Shown: positions 17,071-27,120, numbered from the stretch's first letter. The stretch: 64,000 nt of DNA from Alphaproteobacteria bacterium UBA3773 (GCA_002372275.1 DFFP01000003.1:1-64000); one strand, 5' to 3'. Made by a program: numbers and translations. Notes: generated by a model from the sequence alone, not told the origin.

Positions 17071-18189
17071 ATGAAATTTGTGATAGAAAAATCAACGTTA
17101 CTCAAAACACTCAGCCATGTTCAAAGCATTGTTGAAAAGCGCAACACCATTCCGGTTTTATCCAATGTTCGCATTGAAGCCCTGCCTGATTCAATCAGTT
17201 TTAAGGCAACGGATATGGATACCGAAATCACCGAAATTACCGATGCCAAAATCAAAGAAACGGGCGCCACAACGGCACCGGCGCATATGCTTTATGACAT
17301 TGTCCGCAAATTAAGCGACGGTGCTGAAGTTGAAATCACATTCCCCGATGAAAAAGGCCAACTTTCCATTGCCTCTCACCGCTCAAAATTTTCATTACAG
17401 ACCATTGCTGTTGAAGACTTTCCGGTCATTGCAGGCGACGAACTTCCCATTTCTTTTGAAATGAAAAAAGAAGATTTGAAAGACGTCATTGACCGCACAC
17501 AATTTGCCGCTTCAACCGAAGAAACCAGATATTATTTAAACGGCTTATACATTCATGCCAAAACAGAGGGCGAAACAAAGGTCTTACGCGTTGTTGCAAC
17601 CGACGGCCACCGCTTGGCATGCGTTGAATCACCTTTGCCTCAAGGCGCTGAAAAATTGAGCGGTGTCATTATCCCCAGAAAAACGGTTGCCGAGATCCGA
17701 AAACTTTTAGACGATTCGGATTCACAAACTGTTTCTCTTTCACTTTCCGAAAACAAAATTTGCTTTGTCTTAAAAGATGTCACATTAACCTCAAAACTCA
17801 TTGACGGCACATATCCTGATTATGAACGCGTTATTCCGACAGGCAACGACAAAGTCTTAGAGTTATCCGTCAAAGACCTCTCCAAGGCTGTTGATCGCGT
17901 TTCCGTTGTAGCGGAACACACACGCGCCATCAAACTCATTACCAACAAAAATCATCTTTTAATTACGACATCGTCGCCCGAACTCGGCAGCGCTTTAGAA
18001 GAACTCGAAGCCTCGTATGATTCGGATGCTTTAGAGGTTGGCTACAACTACCGTTATTTGCTCGACATCTTATCTGAAATCAAAGGTGAAACGGTTCAAA
18101 TGACGTTTTCGGATGCCTCGTCGCCCTCGATTATTCGCGACACATCAGATTCGGCTGCCATCTACGTTTTAATGCCGATGCGCGTCTAA
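17071..18189 (+). CDS. dnaN: DNA polymerase III sliding clamp (beta subunit)
   Basis: 372 residues, standard length, with three repeated clamp domains. Typical segments are LLKTLSHVQSIVEKRNTIPVLSN, FAASTEETRYYLNGLY, VVATDGHRLA and the C-terminal ending YVLMPMRV. It forms the ring that tethers polymerase III to DNA. recF follows after a 70-nt spacer with a hairpin. The usual partners dnaA and gyrB are not adjacent. Confidence 0.97.
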   Translation: MKFVIEKSTLLKTLSHVQSIVEKRNTIPVLSNVRIEALPDSISFKATDMDTEITEITDAKIKETGATTAPAHMLYDIVRKLSDGAEVEITFPDEKGQLSIASHRSKFSLQTIAVEDFPVIAGDELPISFEMKKEDLKDVIDRTQFAASTEETRYYLNGLYIHAKTEGETKVLRVVATDGHRLACVESPLPQGAEKLSGVIIPRKTVAEIRKLLDDSDSQTVSLSLSENKICFVLKDVTLTSKLIDGTYPDYERVIPTGNDKVLELSVKDLSKAVDRVSVVAEHTRAIKLITNKNHLLITTSSPELGSALEELEASYDSDALEVGYNYRYLLDILSEIKGETVQMTFSDASSPSIIRDTSDSAAIYVLMPMRV

Positions 18190-18206
18190 AACAAAAGTTA
18201 AGATAG

Positions 18207-18236
18207 ACGAAGGGTACCTTTGATGATATCCTTCGT
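18207..18236 (+). terminator. Hairpin in the dnaN-recF spacer (possible attenuator)
   Basis: ACGAAGG (18207-18213) pairs with CCTTCGT (18230-18236), extended by inner TA/TA, followed by a weak T-rich run. It could end or attenuate dnaN transcription before recF. Confidence 0.5.
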
Positions 18237-18259
18237 TTATATTTTAAAAGTCAAAACAA

Positions 18260-19474
18260 ATGGGATCTGTTTTTCAAATCAACGAAGTGACAAAAGAAAA
18301 ATCAGGTATTGAACGCCTGACGCTGACCGATTTCAGAAATTATCCCTTTTTGCGCTTTGAGCCGCATTTTGGCCCTGTTGTCATCACAGGCGAAAATGGT
18401 AGCGGCAAAACAAACATTTTAGAAGCCATTTCTTTTTTAACGCCGGGTCGAGGCTTGAGAGGCGCTAAACTTTCAGACATTAAGCGTATCACACCAGCGC
18501 TTCAAACAGAAGATCAAATAGTGGTCAACAAACCGTTTTCGTGGGCTGTGAATGCCTGCATCTTAAAAAACGGCGAAACATATGAACTGGCCACAGCCGC
18601 ACAAAAAAACCTGCACGAAGACGAAGAAGAAAATCGAACTTTTGAGCGTCGAATCGTTCAAATTGACAACGAAAAAGTTTCCACTCAAGCCGAACTCGGC
18701 AAATACTTTTCTGCCATTTGGGTCACCCCTTCCATGGACCGTATTTTCACAGGCGGTCCGCAACCGAGACGCAGCTTTTTAGACCGGATTGTATACACAT
18801 TTGATTTAGAGCATGCCAAGCGCACGGCTGTTTTTGAACATCTTTATAAAGAATGGTATCGCCTCTTAAAGTCCGGCAAAGCAGATAATATGTGGCTTTC
18901 AACAATCGAGGAACAAATGGCTCAAACAGGCGTGGCCATTGCGGCGGCCAGACGCGAGGTTGTCGCTCGTTTAAATACTTTTATCACAAACGACCCTGAT
19001 GATGTCTTTCCGGATTTGAGCTTAAATTTAAACGGCAAAATCGAGCAATTGCTTGATACGAAACCCGCTATCGATGTCGAAGATGAATATTTAAGTCTTT
19101 TATATCAAGGCCGCAAAAAGGTCTCAAACGGCGAATCGGTCGAAGGTGTGAACCACACCGATTTTGAGGTTTATTATAAAACAAAACAAATGCCTGCAAA
19201 TCTTTGTTCCACAGGCGAACAAAAGTCATTATTGCTCAGCATTATTTTAGCCCAAACAAAATGCCAAATTTTAGATAAAGGATTTGCGCCTGTCCTGCTT
19301 TTAGACGAGGTCACAACCCACCTTGATGATCAAAAACGAGACGCTTTGCTTTCCAAAATTTGCGATTTAAATCTGCAAGCTTTTATTACCTCAACCGAAC
19401 CCCAAAACTTCAAAACAATTGAAAAACAAACACAGTTTTTTTCAATCAAAAACGCCCACATCAAAGAAAAATAA
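18260..19474 (+). CDS. recF: DNA replication and repair protein RecF
   Basis: 404 residues. Walker A GENGSGKT (about residue 47), the RLTLTDFRNY N-terminal strand, the SMC-like signature STGEQKSL and Walker B VLLLDEVTTHLD identify RecF. With RecO and RecR it loads RecA at single-strand gaps. About 17 residues precede the conserved core, so the true start could be slightly downstream; no clear ribosome-binding site supports 18260. It follows dnaN, the usual arrangement, and is closed by a bidirectional terminator. Confidence 0.95.
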   Translation: MGSVFQINEVTKEKSGIERLTLTDFRNYPFLRFEPHFGPVVITGENGSGKTNILEAISFLTPGRGLRGAKLSDIKRITPALQTEDQIVVNKPFSWAVNACILKNGETYELATAAQKNLHEDEEENRTFERRIVQIDNEKVSTQAELGKYFSAIWVTPSMDRIFTGGPQPRRSFLDRIVYTFDLEHAKRTAVFEHLYKEWYRLLKSGKADNMWLSTIEEQMAQTGVAIAAARREVVARLNTFITNDPDDVFPDLSLNLNGKIEQLLDTKPAIDVEDEYLSLLYQGRKKVSNGESVEGVNHTDFEVYYKTKQMPANLCSTGEQKSLLLSIILAQTKCQILDKGFAPVLLLDEVTTHLDDQKRDALLSKICDLNLQAFITSTEPQNFKTIEKQTQFFSIKNAHIKEK

Positions 19475-19496
19475 CCCTTAAAAAAGAACTTTTACA

Positions 19497-19531
19497 AAAA
19501 AATCGGAGCCAATCACTGACCCCGATTTTAT
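19497..19531. terminator. Bidirectional terminator between recF and the convergent gene
   Basis: AAAATCGG pairs with CCGATTTT, flanked by A and T runs on either side, between two convergent stops. Confidence 0.8.
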
Positions 19532-19546
19532 TTTTAAGCATAAACC

Positions 19547-22036
19547 TTATTTACGTTCTTTCTTCTTCAAGTGCTCAGGCGCTTTTTGATCAGAATGTAA
19601 AATCAGTTCTGTTACAGGCTTATAAACCGTCTGACGGAACGGACTCGGCTCTTCATACACATAGTCACAAATCGTCAAACCAAGGCTGCGCAAGGCTATT
19701 TCCGTCGGCAAGAACAAATCTTTACCGCTATCGGTTTTTTGGCCTGTGTGTGCCATACCGACAATACTGCCGTGATCATTGATTAACACACTGCCGATGA
19801 CCAAATCTTGAACACGTGTATCAACAATAATCTCTGATCCTTTGTCATCGCTGTAACGATAACCTAAAACCTTTCCTTTGTTATCCAAATAGTTTTCCGT
19901 ACCGTTATCAAACGAATCCACATCAAGCATACCGAGTGTCATAAATCCTGTCTCGCCCGATTTCGGCAATTCCAGCTCAAGCGAAAGCGGTTTATATTCC
20001 GTTTTAATATCAAGCATCAAAAGTGCCGTATTTTTACTCGGGTTCACTCTGACCGCATGCGCCGTATATTCGCGCCCGTTAATTGTCCGAATCTTATTAA
20101 AATTGTTTTCATTATCAACCAAATCGGCCGATGTTAACACAAATTCATCCGAAACAACCAAACCGGAACCTTTTTTACCTGTCATATTCGAAATTTCAAC
20201 AACAGAAGCTCTGAGTTTATACAGATTTTCCGGCGTTAAGGTATCATAAGGCTTGCGTGCTGTGATACAAAGGCTTTCCAAAGCTTCTTCTTTTGAAGAT
20301 GTTTCGACCCATGTATCATCCACTTCCATACAATCACCGCCTGAAATCACTTCGCCGCTTTCATCCAAACAGTTATCTAAAATTGTATAATCCGATTGGA
20401 TGCCGGAATTTTCTTCCACAACGGGCTTTTCTTCGGGTACAACAGGTACTGCGCAAGCACCGCATCCGCAATCGTTCAATTCACCCTCTGTGACAACCCC
20501 TTGGCCTGAAACGCCGCCTTGGCAGTCAACATTTCCTTCGCCGCAAGGCAATGTCTCAACACAACCTTCGCCTTCACAAAGCACAAGTTCTTCACCGCAA
20601 GGCTCATTAACGGCACAAGCCGCACCCTCTGGGCAATCAACCGGCTGACCGCAAGGTAATTTTTCAGCCGGGCAATCCCCACACGGCGGACAAGCTTTCG
20701 TTTCATGCGCTTTCTCTAAAACAGCCGGACAATGATTAATATCTGCGTCCATACGTGTTAATTCACATTGTTTAGCCTGATACAAAGCCTTCGCAAAACG
20801 ACATTTTGTCGGATTTAAGGCGGCCTCTTCATCAATCAAGGCGTCACGCTCTAAATCCAATTCTTCAGGCGTTAAACGCGTCATCAACTGATCTTCAAAA
20901 CCGTGTGCTACCTTCAAATTTTCTGTTGCATCGGCAAAAGCGGCATGCACCAGCGCAATTTCTCCGTCAAATTGCCCCAAATTCAAATCGGCATAACCGG
21001 TTGTTTCGCCTTCCCACACAATTTTTGTTTTTGAGGGGTTTGAAAGTCTCCAACGAACGGTCATTTCAGACGTTCCCGAACGTTTATTGGTGGCTTTGGC
21101 ATTATCATAATCATATCCGTCACAAACATTCATGAAAAAGTTTGTAATTTCAGCCGTTAAAATATATTCGGGCATTTCAACATTAGATCCTTTTAAGCAT
21201 ATATCTGTCGGCATCGGAACAATGTTATAGCAGTCGCCTGTCACGTGCTCAAAAATTTCTGCAAAATGCATATTCTTTTCCATCAGGCGACCATGATTTA
21301 ACACAGCTTCTTTGTCATATCTGCGACAACCGAAAATACGAAAACGATAGTTACCCATTTTATTTTTCGTCACATTTTCTTCATCTGCAAACAGATTAAA
21401 GTCAACATGCTCCAAATAAATCGGCGCCATCGCGCAACAATCTCTGGCAAGAGCCTGAACAATATAGTCGTTGTACGAAATCGCATATGTCGGCTGACAC
21501 ATCGGCACAGGAGCAGGAGCCGGAGCCGGTTCCGGCAACGGTTCCGGAAGAAGCTCAGGTATTTTGCATTTTTCGCAAGGTCCTGTATCTACAAGCGGGC
21601 CGCTTTCTAAACAACGCGTGCAAGAACCTCCCTGAATAATAGGTCCGCTTTTATGGCAATTTTTGCACGGTCCGCCCGGAAACAAGCTGCCATCCTTATT
21701 CGGCGCTGAAAATAACGAAGCCAAAAACGTATTTGTTGATGCCACCGAATGATATGCCGGTTCTTTGGCATAAGTGGTCGTCGCAACCGATGTTCTCAGC
21801 CCCGAATTTACGCTTGTGCGTACGGGTGAAAATGTCGGTTGAGCGGCTTGTTGAACTTCTTTAGAAGAACTTACATCACCAACCGTGACACCGCGGCGTC
21901 TTGCCATCATTTCGCGCACACTTCTGTTATATTGCGTTGCGGCAACGGCGTTCACATTTCTTGAAGGTGCCATTTCCAAAAAGAAGGCGACACCCAAGAA
22001 AAGAAATAAGAATTTAGACAGCTTAAATTTTTTCAT
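19547..22036 (-). CDS. Large secreted Cys-rich protein with a C-terminal pseudo-trypsin domain
   Basis: 829 residues. Signal peptide to about residue 30 (cleavage near NVNA). About residues 95-150 hold three CxxC units in a repeated pattern (GPCKNC, GSCTRC, GPCEKC), then a Pro/Ala linker. Residues about 180-390 form a beta-rich domain not recognised with certainty. Residues about 410-560 are strongly Cys-rich (PPCGDCP, PCGQPVDCPEG). About 590-810 resembles an HtrA/trypsin fold (GSGLVVSDEFVLTSADLV, VLINDHGSIVGM). The catalytic positions are changed: TxAHxV reads TSADLV and the serine motif GNSGGP reads LVIGSV. So it is probably a binding or structural protein, periplasmic or surface-located. 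comM lies 14 nt upstream, so it may share that transcript. Confidence 0.75.
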   Translation of the reverse strand: MKKFKLSKFLFLFLGVAFFLEMAPSRNVNAVAATQYNRSVREMMARRRGVTVGDVSSSKEVQQAAQPTFSPVRTSVNSGLRTSVATTTYAKEPAYHSVASTNTFLASLFSAPNKDGSLFPGGPCKNCHKSGPIIQGGSCTRCLESGPLVDTGPCEKCKIPELLPEPLPEPAPAPAPVPMCQPTYAISYNDYIVQALARDCCAMAPIYLEHVDFNLFADEENVTKNKMGNYRFRIFGCRRYDKEAVLNHGRLMEKNMHFAEIFEHVTGDCYNIVPMPTDICLKGSNVEMPEYILTAEITNFFMNVCDGYDYDNAKATNKRSGTSEMTVRWRLSNPSKTKIVWEGETTGYADLNLGQFDGEIALVHAAFADATENLKVAHGFEDQLMTRLTPEELDLERDALIDEEAALNPTKCRFAKALYQAKQCELTRMDADINHCPAVLEKAHETKACPPCGDCPAEKLPCGQPVDCPEGAACAVNEPCGEELVLCEGEGCVETLPCGEGNVDCQGGVSGQGVVTEGELNDCGCGACAVPVVPEEKPVVEENSGIQSDYTILDNCLDESGEVISGGDCMEVDDTWVETSSKEEALESLCITARKPYDTLTPENLYKLRASVVEISNMTGKKGSGLVVSDEFVLTSADLVDNENNFNKIRTINGREYTAHAVRVNPSKNTALLMLDIKTEYKPLSLELELPKSGETGFMTLGMLDVDSFDNGTENYLDNKGKVLGYRYSDDKGSEIIVDTRVQDLVIGSVLINDHGSIVGMAHTGQKTDSGKDLFLPTEIALRSLGLTICDYVYEEPSPFRQTVYKPVTELILHSDQKAPEHLKKKERK

Positions 22037-22050
22037 TAAATTTTCTCCTG

Positions 22051-23571
22051 TTAATTATCCGTCGGCATTGATTGTCTATAATTCAATGCTTCAGCTACGT
22101 GCATTTTAAGCACATTTTTTTCATTTTGCAAGTCTGCAATTGTTCTTGCAACCTTAAGCACACGGTGAAACCCGCGTGCCGATAATTTGATTTTATCGGC
22201 AAATCGAACCAAAAGCTCACGCGCCTCCGGTTCAAGATTAACAGCATCTTCAAGCAAATCGCCCGAAAGCTGTGAATTGGTCAAAAGGTTTGTAACCTTA
22301 AAAGATCTGAAACGTTCTTCAGCCATTTTCCGAGCTTGTTTAACGCGCTCCAAAATAACGGCAGAACTCTCACCTTTTTCTTTTTCAAAAATGTCCCACG
22401 GCGAAACGGGGGGCACAGAAACGTGAATATCAATACGGTCCAAAAGCGGCCCCGAAATTTTACTCATATATTCCACGGCGCACTTCGGTGCTTTGGCACA
22501 TTCCTGCCCCTTTTGCCCGAAATAGCCGCATTTACAAGGGTTCATCGCCGCAATAAGCTGAAATCTGGCCGGATACGTGTGATGATATTCGGCTCTTGAA
22601 ACCGTCACAACGCCGCTTTCAAGCGGTTGACGAAGCGCCTCTAAGGCCGCTCTGTTAAATTCCGGCAGTTCATCTAAAAAGAGTACCCCGTTATGGGCAA
22701 GCGATATTTCGCCAGGCAAAGCTCTTTTCCCGCCACCCACAAGCGCCGGCATAGAGGCATTATGGTGCGGCGCACGATACGGTCTGTCAAAACTGACTTC
22801 TCCGTTTTTGAGCTTGCCCGCAATCGAATGAATCATACATGTTTCCAAAGCCTCTTTTGAAGAAAGCGGGGGCAAAATCGATATCAACCTTGAGGCAAGC
22901 ATTGATTTGCCTGATCCCGGCGGCCCAATCATAAGCATATTATGCCCACCGGCAGCTGCAATTTCGAGTGCACGCTTAGCGCTTTCCTGCCCTTTCACAT
23001 CTGCCAAATCAAGCGTATCAACAGCGCTTAGATGCATTTTTTTATCCGGATACGGCAAAACCTGTTGCCCTCTAAAATGGTTCATCAAGGAAAGCAGCGA
23101 GGGCGCAGCCACAATATTTTTCAAACCGCTCCAAGCAGCCTCACTTCCTTGAGAAAAAGGACACACAAGCCCTTTACCTGTTTGCAGTGCATGCAATGCC
23201 ACCGGCAAAATCCCGTTGACCGGCATCAGTTTATTATCCAGCCCGAGTTCACCTAAAACGATATAATTTGCCAACTCTTCCTGAGGCAGAATCTGCATGG
23301 CACACAAAAGCGCCGCCGCAATGGCTAAATCAAAGTGCGATCCTTCTTTTAACAAGTCAGCCGGTGCCAAATTGATTGTGATTCTTTTAGCCGGAAATGC
23401 GATTCCGATGGCTTCAAAAGCGGCGCGCACACGTTCTTTACTTTCCGCAATTGTTTTATCAGGCAGTCCCACAATCGTAAATGCGGGAATACCGGCGCTC
23501 ATTTGGAGTTGCAAATCAACATCCAAAACCTCCATTCCGCTCAGTGCGATTGTGTTAATCCTTGCCTGCAT
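22051..23571 (-). CDS. comM: ComM/YifB-family Mg-chelatase-like AAA+ ATPase
   Basis: 506 residues. N-terminal Lon-like domain (MSAGIPAFTIVGLPDK, ITINLAPADLLKEG), then an AAA+ core with Walker A GPPGSGKS and Walker B GVLFLDELPEF, and a C-terminal Mg-chelatase helical region ending in the ARTIADLQ segment. ComM is a hexameric helicase that promotes branch migration of recombination intermediates in transformation. It starts 3 nt after the lipoprotein gene upstream, so the two are co-transcribed. No other competence gene is nearby. Confidence 0.94.
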   Translation of the reverse strand: MQARINTIALSGMEVLDVDLQLQMSAGIPAFTIVGLPDKTIAESKERVRAAFEAIGIAFPAKRITINLAPADLLKEGSHFDLAIAAALLCAMQILPQEELANYIVLGELGLDNKLMPVNGILPVALHALQTGKGLVCPFSQGSEAAWSGLKNIVAAPSLLSLMNHFRGQQVLPYPDKKMHLSAVDTLDLADVKGQESAKRALEIAAAGGHNMLMIGPPGSGKSMLASRLISILPPLSSKEALETCMIHSIAGKLKNGEVSFDRPYRAPHHNASMPALVGGGKRALPGEISLAHNGVLFLDELPEFNRAALEALRQPLESGVVTVSRAEYHHTYPARFQLIAAMNPCKCGYFGQKGQECAKAPKCAVEYMSKISGPLLDRIDIHVSVPPVSPWDIFEKEKGESSAVILERVKQARKMAEERFRSFKVTNLLTNSQLSGDLLEDAVNLEPEARELLVRFADKIKLSARGFHRVLKVARTIADLQNEKNVLKMHVAEALNYRQSMPTDN

Positions 23572-23574
23572 TTT

Positions 23575-23901
23575 TTACCACCTTGAAACCCTATCCGTCT
23601 CTCTCCAACGCCTGGTCGGATACGTTCCTTCTTTTAATATATTTCTTTCAGCGGTGACTTTCGGAATATCCGTCAAGCGCACAAACCCGCTTTGTTCCAT
23701 TTCTTTGGCACAATCTTCCGCCGTACGAACTCCCGTCGTGTAGCAATATGCGACCTCGCGCGTTTTCAAATTTTCAAGCGCAATAACATAATTCTGATAC
23801 GCCTTCACGGTTTTAATCACCGTCTCCGGTTCCTGCTTTTGCTGCGCACATGCGCCCAAAAAGACAAGAACGGCAAGGCATGACAATTTGACATATTTCA
23901 T
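23575..23901 (-). CDS. Small lipoprotein upstream of comM
   Basis: 108 residues. The signal peptide ends in the lipobox LGAC (residues 15-18), so the mature protein is probably a lipid-anchored periplasmic protein of about 90 residues with two further Cys. I do not recognise the family. It heads a transcript with comM, 3 nt apart. Confidence 0.7.
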   Translation of the reverse strand: MKYVKLSCLAVLVFLGACAQQKQEPETVIKTVKAYQNYVIALENLKTREVAYCYTTGVRTAEDCAKEMEQSGFVRLTDIPKVTAERNILKEGTYPTRRWRETDRVSRW

Positions 23902-24106
23902 GACTTTACCTTTAAAAAAATTTTACTTTTAAATTACACATAATTTATTAAAATAATCTTTATAAAACAGTTTGATTTTTTATCAGATTTTTTTTAAATC
24001 GAAAACCTTATCCCCATAATTCACAAGGAAGATTTTTTTTAATACACATTGCGCGCGATATATCATAAATAAAACGATAATAAAAAAACAAAACGGACGA
24101 AAAAAG

Positions 24107-25579
24107 ATGGAAAAACCAGAACTCGAAAAACTCCCTAAAAACATTGAAGCCGAACAAGCTTTAATTGGCGCAATCCTTGCCAACAACAAGGCCTTTGAAA
24201 AGGTGAGTGAATTTTTAGAACCGAAACATTTTGCCGATTCCATACATGCCAAAATTTTTGAAATCATGGCCTCACTGATTACCCAAGGCCGGTCAGCCGA
24301 TGTGATTACCTTAAAAAACTATTTCGAGCAACAGGGAACCTTGAAAGACGTCGGCGGCATAAGTTATCTCTTAAAGCTGTCACAAAGCGCATCGCCGATG
24401 ACAAACGTTGAATACTACGGCAAATTTATTTACGATAAATACTTAAGGCGCGAACTGATTAACACAGGCTACGAAATTGTCAACAACGCCATGACCGAAA
24501 GTGCCGATTTAGAGGCAACCGACCAAATTGAGGCGGCCGAACAACACCTTTTCAAAATCGCCGACCAAGGCGGCGGACAAAGTGATTTTATTGACTTTTC
24601 ACAAGCGCTCGGTTCTACGCTCGGGTTTATTGAACGTGCCATTCAGCGCGAAGATAAGCTTTCAGGCCTGCCCACCGGTCTTGCCGATTTAGACCGTAAG
24701 CTCGGCGGTTTAACAAATTCAAACCTGATTATCATTGCCGGCCGTCCGGCCATGGGTAAAACGGCACTTGCCACCAACATTGCTTATAATGTAGCCGATT
24801 TCATGAGCCGTGAAAAAACCATTGATCCCAAAGATAAAGGGGTGGCGTTTTTCTCTCTTGAAATGAGCTCTGATGAACTGGCCTCACGTATTTTATCAAC
24901 GGTGACCCAAACCCCCGGCCAAAACATGCGCACCGGCGAATTAAACAACGCCGAGTTTACCCGAATCGAAGCAGCCGTCCGTGAGCTCGAAAAAATTCCG
25001 CTTTACATTGATGACACCCCGGGGCTGACCATCAACAATATCCGCACCCGTGCCCGCCGCTTAAAGCGCACCAAAGGTCTCGGGCTGATTGTGATTGACT
25101 ATATCCAGCTCATTACAGGCACTTCCAAACATTCTGAGGCCAATCGCGTACAAGAACTTTCCGAAATTTCGCGCGGGCTGAAAATTTTAGCCAAAGAACT
25201 GGATGTACCTGTCATTGCGCTTTCCCAGCTCAACCGCGGTGTTGAAAGCCGTGATGACAAACGACCGATCATGTCCGACTTAAGAGAATCGGGCTCCATT
25301 GAACAAGATGCCGATATCGTGATGTTTGTTTTCAGAGAAAATTATTACATCAAAAACGAAGAACCCAAACAAAAACAAAACGAAACGCCGGAACACCTGC
25401 AACAACGCATTTTAGATTGGCAAAAACGCGAGCGCGAAACAGCCAACTTGGCCGAAATCATCATCGGCAAACAGCGCCACGGCCCGACCGGCACCGTTCG
25501 CCTTTTCTGGAACGGACAATATGCTCAATTCGGCAATTTAATCAGCGAAGATAAAATCCCCGAACAAATCGGAAATTAA
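24107..25579 (+). CDS. dnaB: Replicative DNA helicase DnaB
   Basis: 490 residues, full length. The N-terminal domain (LPKNIEAEQALIGAIL) and the RecA-like domain with Walker A GRPAMGKTAL, FFSLEMS, VIDYIQLI and SDLRESGSIEQDAD are diagnostic. It is the hexameric fork helicase. Its stop is 1 nt before the YcgN-like gene. The 205-nt upstream spacer is very AT-rich with no clear consensus promoter. Confidence 0.97.
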   Translation: MEKPELEKLPKNIEAEQALIGAILANNKAFEKVSEFLEPKHFADSIHAKIFEIMASLITQGRSADVITLKNYFEQQGTLKDVGGISYLLKLSQSASPMTNVEYYGKFIYDKYLRRELINTGYEIVNNAMTESADLEATDQIEAAEQHLFKIADQGGGQSDFIDFSQALGSTLGFIERAIQREDKLSGLPTGLADLDRKLGGLTNSNLIIIAGRPAMGKTALATNIAYNVADFMSREKTIDPKDKGVAFFSLEMSSDELASRILSTVTQTPGQNMRTGELNNAEFTRIEAAVRELEKIPLYIDDTPGLTINNIRTRARRLKRTKGLGLIVIDYIQLITGTSKHSEANRVQELSEISRGLKILAKELDVPVIALSQLNRGVESRDDKRPIMSDLRESGSIEQDADIVMFVFRENYYIKNEEPKQKQNETPEHLQQRILDWQKRERETANLAEIIIGKQRHGPTGTVRLFWNGQYAQFGNLISEDKIPEQIGN

Positions 25580-25580
25580 G

Positions 25581-26084
25581 ATGGCAGAAAAAAAATTAAA
25601 AATCGAGCGCCCGCGTTCAGCGCAAAGTCGTTTCAAAAATTTAAGCGTTGAGCCTGAATTTTGGAAACATAAATCACTTGAAGAAATGAATAAAGAAGAG
25701 TGGGAGCTTTTGTGCGACGGTTGCGGCAAATGTTGCCTCAATAAATTAGAATATAAGAAAAAGATATATTTTACAAATGCACATTGTCGTTTTTTTAATC
25801 CCAAAAACTGCTTATGCAAAATATACGAACATCGTTTTGAGGTTGTTAAAGATTGCAGAAATATTGACCTTAAAGCCATCCGTGAAAAACCGAGATGGCT
25901 TCCTAAGACCTGTGCTTACTGGCTCCTTGATAACGGCTATGACCTCCCCTCGTGGCACCCGCTCATTACCGGCAAAGCCTCTTCTGTGTTTGAAGCGGGC
26001 GTATCTTTAAAAAACAGACCACTTGTGAGTGAAACGGAAGTTGAAGATTATGAAGATTACATTGTTGACTGGCAAGACTTATGA
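25581..26084 (+). CDS. YcgN/UPF0260-family Cys-cluster protein
   Basis: 167 residues. The Cys arrangement CDGCGKCC (about residues 45-52), then CRF, CLCKIYE and KDCR, plus WLPKTCAY and the GHPL-like PLITG segment, match the UPF0260 family related to Fe-S or metal-binding CxxCxxCC proteins. Function is not established. It starts 1 nt after dnaB and overlaps the next gene by 35 nt. Confidence 0.85.
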   Translation: MAEKKLKIERPRSAQSRFKNLSVEPEFWKHKSLEEMNKEEWELLCDGCGKCCLNKLEYKKKIYFTNAHCRFFNPKNCLCKIYEHRFEVVKDCRNIDLKAIREKPRWLPKTCAYWLLDNGYDLPSWHPLITGKASSVFEAGVSLKNRPLVSETEVEDYEDYIVDWQDL

Positions 26085-26757
26085 TCTTGAAAATGCCTTT
26101 AATTTTCCGCTTAAAGTCCGCTCATCACTCAAATTCAAGCGCTTAAGTTTAAGGATCGACCACAAAAAGCGCGAAGCCGTTTTATCTCTACCCTTACTTT
26201 GCAGTGCCAAAAAAGCCTTTGAGTTCATGAACGCACATTTAGATTGGGTCGAAGAAAGGCTGTCGGCATTACCGACAATTAAAAGTTTTGAAGATGGCGA
26301 AAAAATAACTTTGTTTGGAAAGATGGTTCAAATTTGCCATCAAGAAAACGGCTCCGCCCCAAAACTGATTGGCGATATTTTATACGTTGGCGGCGATATT
26401 GCTTTTTTGCATCGCAGAATAAAAGATTATATCAAACGCACGGCACGAACCGAGTTTTTGAAACGCTCTCAAATTTTAGCGCAAAAATTAGATGTGACCT
26501 TAAAAGGCGTCACAATCAAAGACACGGTTTCCCGCTGGGGCAGCTGCTCCACATTAAATCACATCAATTATAATTGGCGTATTGCCCTTGCGCCTGACTT
26601 TGTGATTAATTACCTTATGGCCCACGAGGTTTCCCACCTCAAACACCACGATCATTCGACCCTCTTTTGGCAAACGGTTGAAAGCCTAAACACTGATTAT
26701 AAAAAGGGGCAGTCATGGCTCAAACAAAACGGCAAATCCCTTTACCTATATAAATAA
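26050..26757 (+). CDS. YgjP-like zinc metallopeptidase domain protein
   Basis: 235 residues from the ATG at 26050; a GTG at 26029 is possible but less favoured. The active-site motif HEVSHLKHHDHS (HExxH plus downstream His) and the VSRWGSCS strand are typical of the YgjP (DUF45) family. Substrate is unknown. It overlaps the YcgN-like gene by 35 nt, so translation is coupled, and it is the last gene of the dnaB unit. Confidence 0.88.
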   Translation: MKITLLTGKTYDLENAFNFPLKVRSSLKFKRLSLRIDHKKREAVLSLPLLCSAKKAFEFMNAHLDWVEERLSALPTIKSFEDGEKITLFGKMVQICHQENGSAPKLIGDILYVGGDIAFLHRRIKDYIKRTARTEFLKRSQILAQKLDVTLKGVTIKDTVSRWGSCSTLNHINYNWRIALAPDFVINYLMAHEVSHLKHHDHSTLFWQTVESLNTDYKKGQSWLKQNGKSLYLYK

Positions 26758-26767
26758 CCTTTTTTTT

Positions 26768-27063
26768 CCCCTCCCCCTTGAGGGGGGAGGCACGGAGAGG
26801 GTGACTAAAATATTATCCTTATTAATAATCCTTTATAGCGCATAAAGGCGATTCTTCATCTTTGTCATGCCTAAGCATCCCCACTTTCCTGTACCCCTGG
26901 AATCGCAGATCGGCGAAGCCAACGTCGTAAGATGCGAGTTAGGGGTCTAAAAAAAACGTCATCCCCACCTTACCTTGTCATCCCTCGAGGTGCGCGGCGC
27001 GTCACCTCGTCAAGGGATCTAACCTTTAATCGCCCGCGCCTTGGCGCATAAAGGCGATTCTTC
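26768..27063. repeat. Cluster of dispersed repeats C, A-partial, B and A
   Basis: No gene is seen in 26758-27138. Contents: repeat C (26768-26805, CCCCTCCCCC/GGGGGGAGG hairpin), a 3' fragment of repeat A (about 26832-26855), repeat B (26893-26948, ends ACCCCT/AGGGGT) and a full repeat A (26976-27063). B and A recur in reverse order at 31270-31424. Confidence 0.85.
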
Positions 27064-27081
27064 ATCAGCCTAAGCATCTAA

Positions 27082-27120
27082 AAAAAACTCCCTCTTAAAT
27101 TTCTTCAAGAGGGAGTTTTT
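27082..27120 (-). terminator. Intrinsic terminator after the giant Cys-rich gene
   Basis: AAAAACTCCCTCTT pairs with AAGAGGGAGTTTTT, 19 nt beyond the stop on the minus strand. Confidence 0.9.

Noticed and set aside
23902..24106. Possible replication origin upstream of dnaB
   Set aside because: AT-rich with one TTATCCCCA sequence, but no cluster of DnaA boxes.
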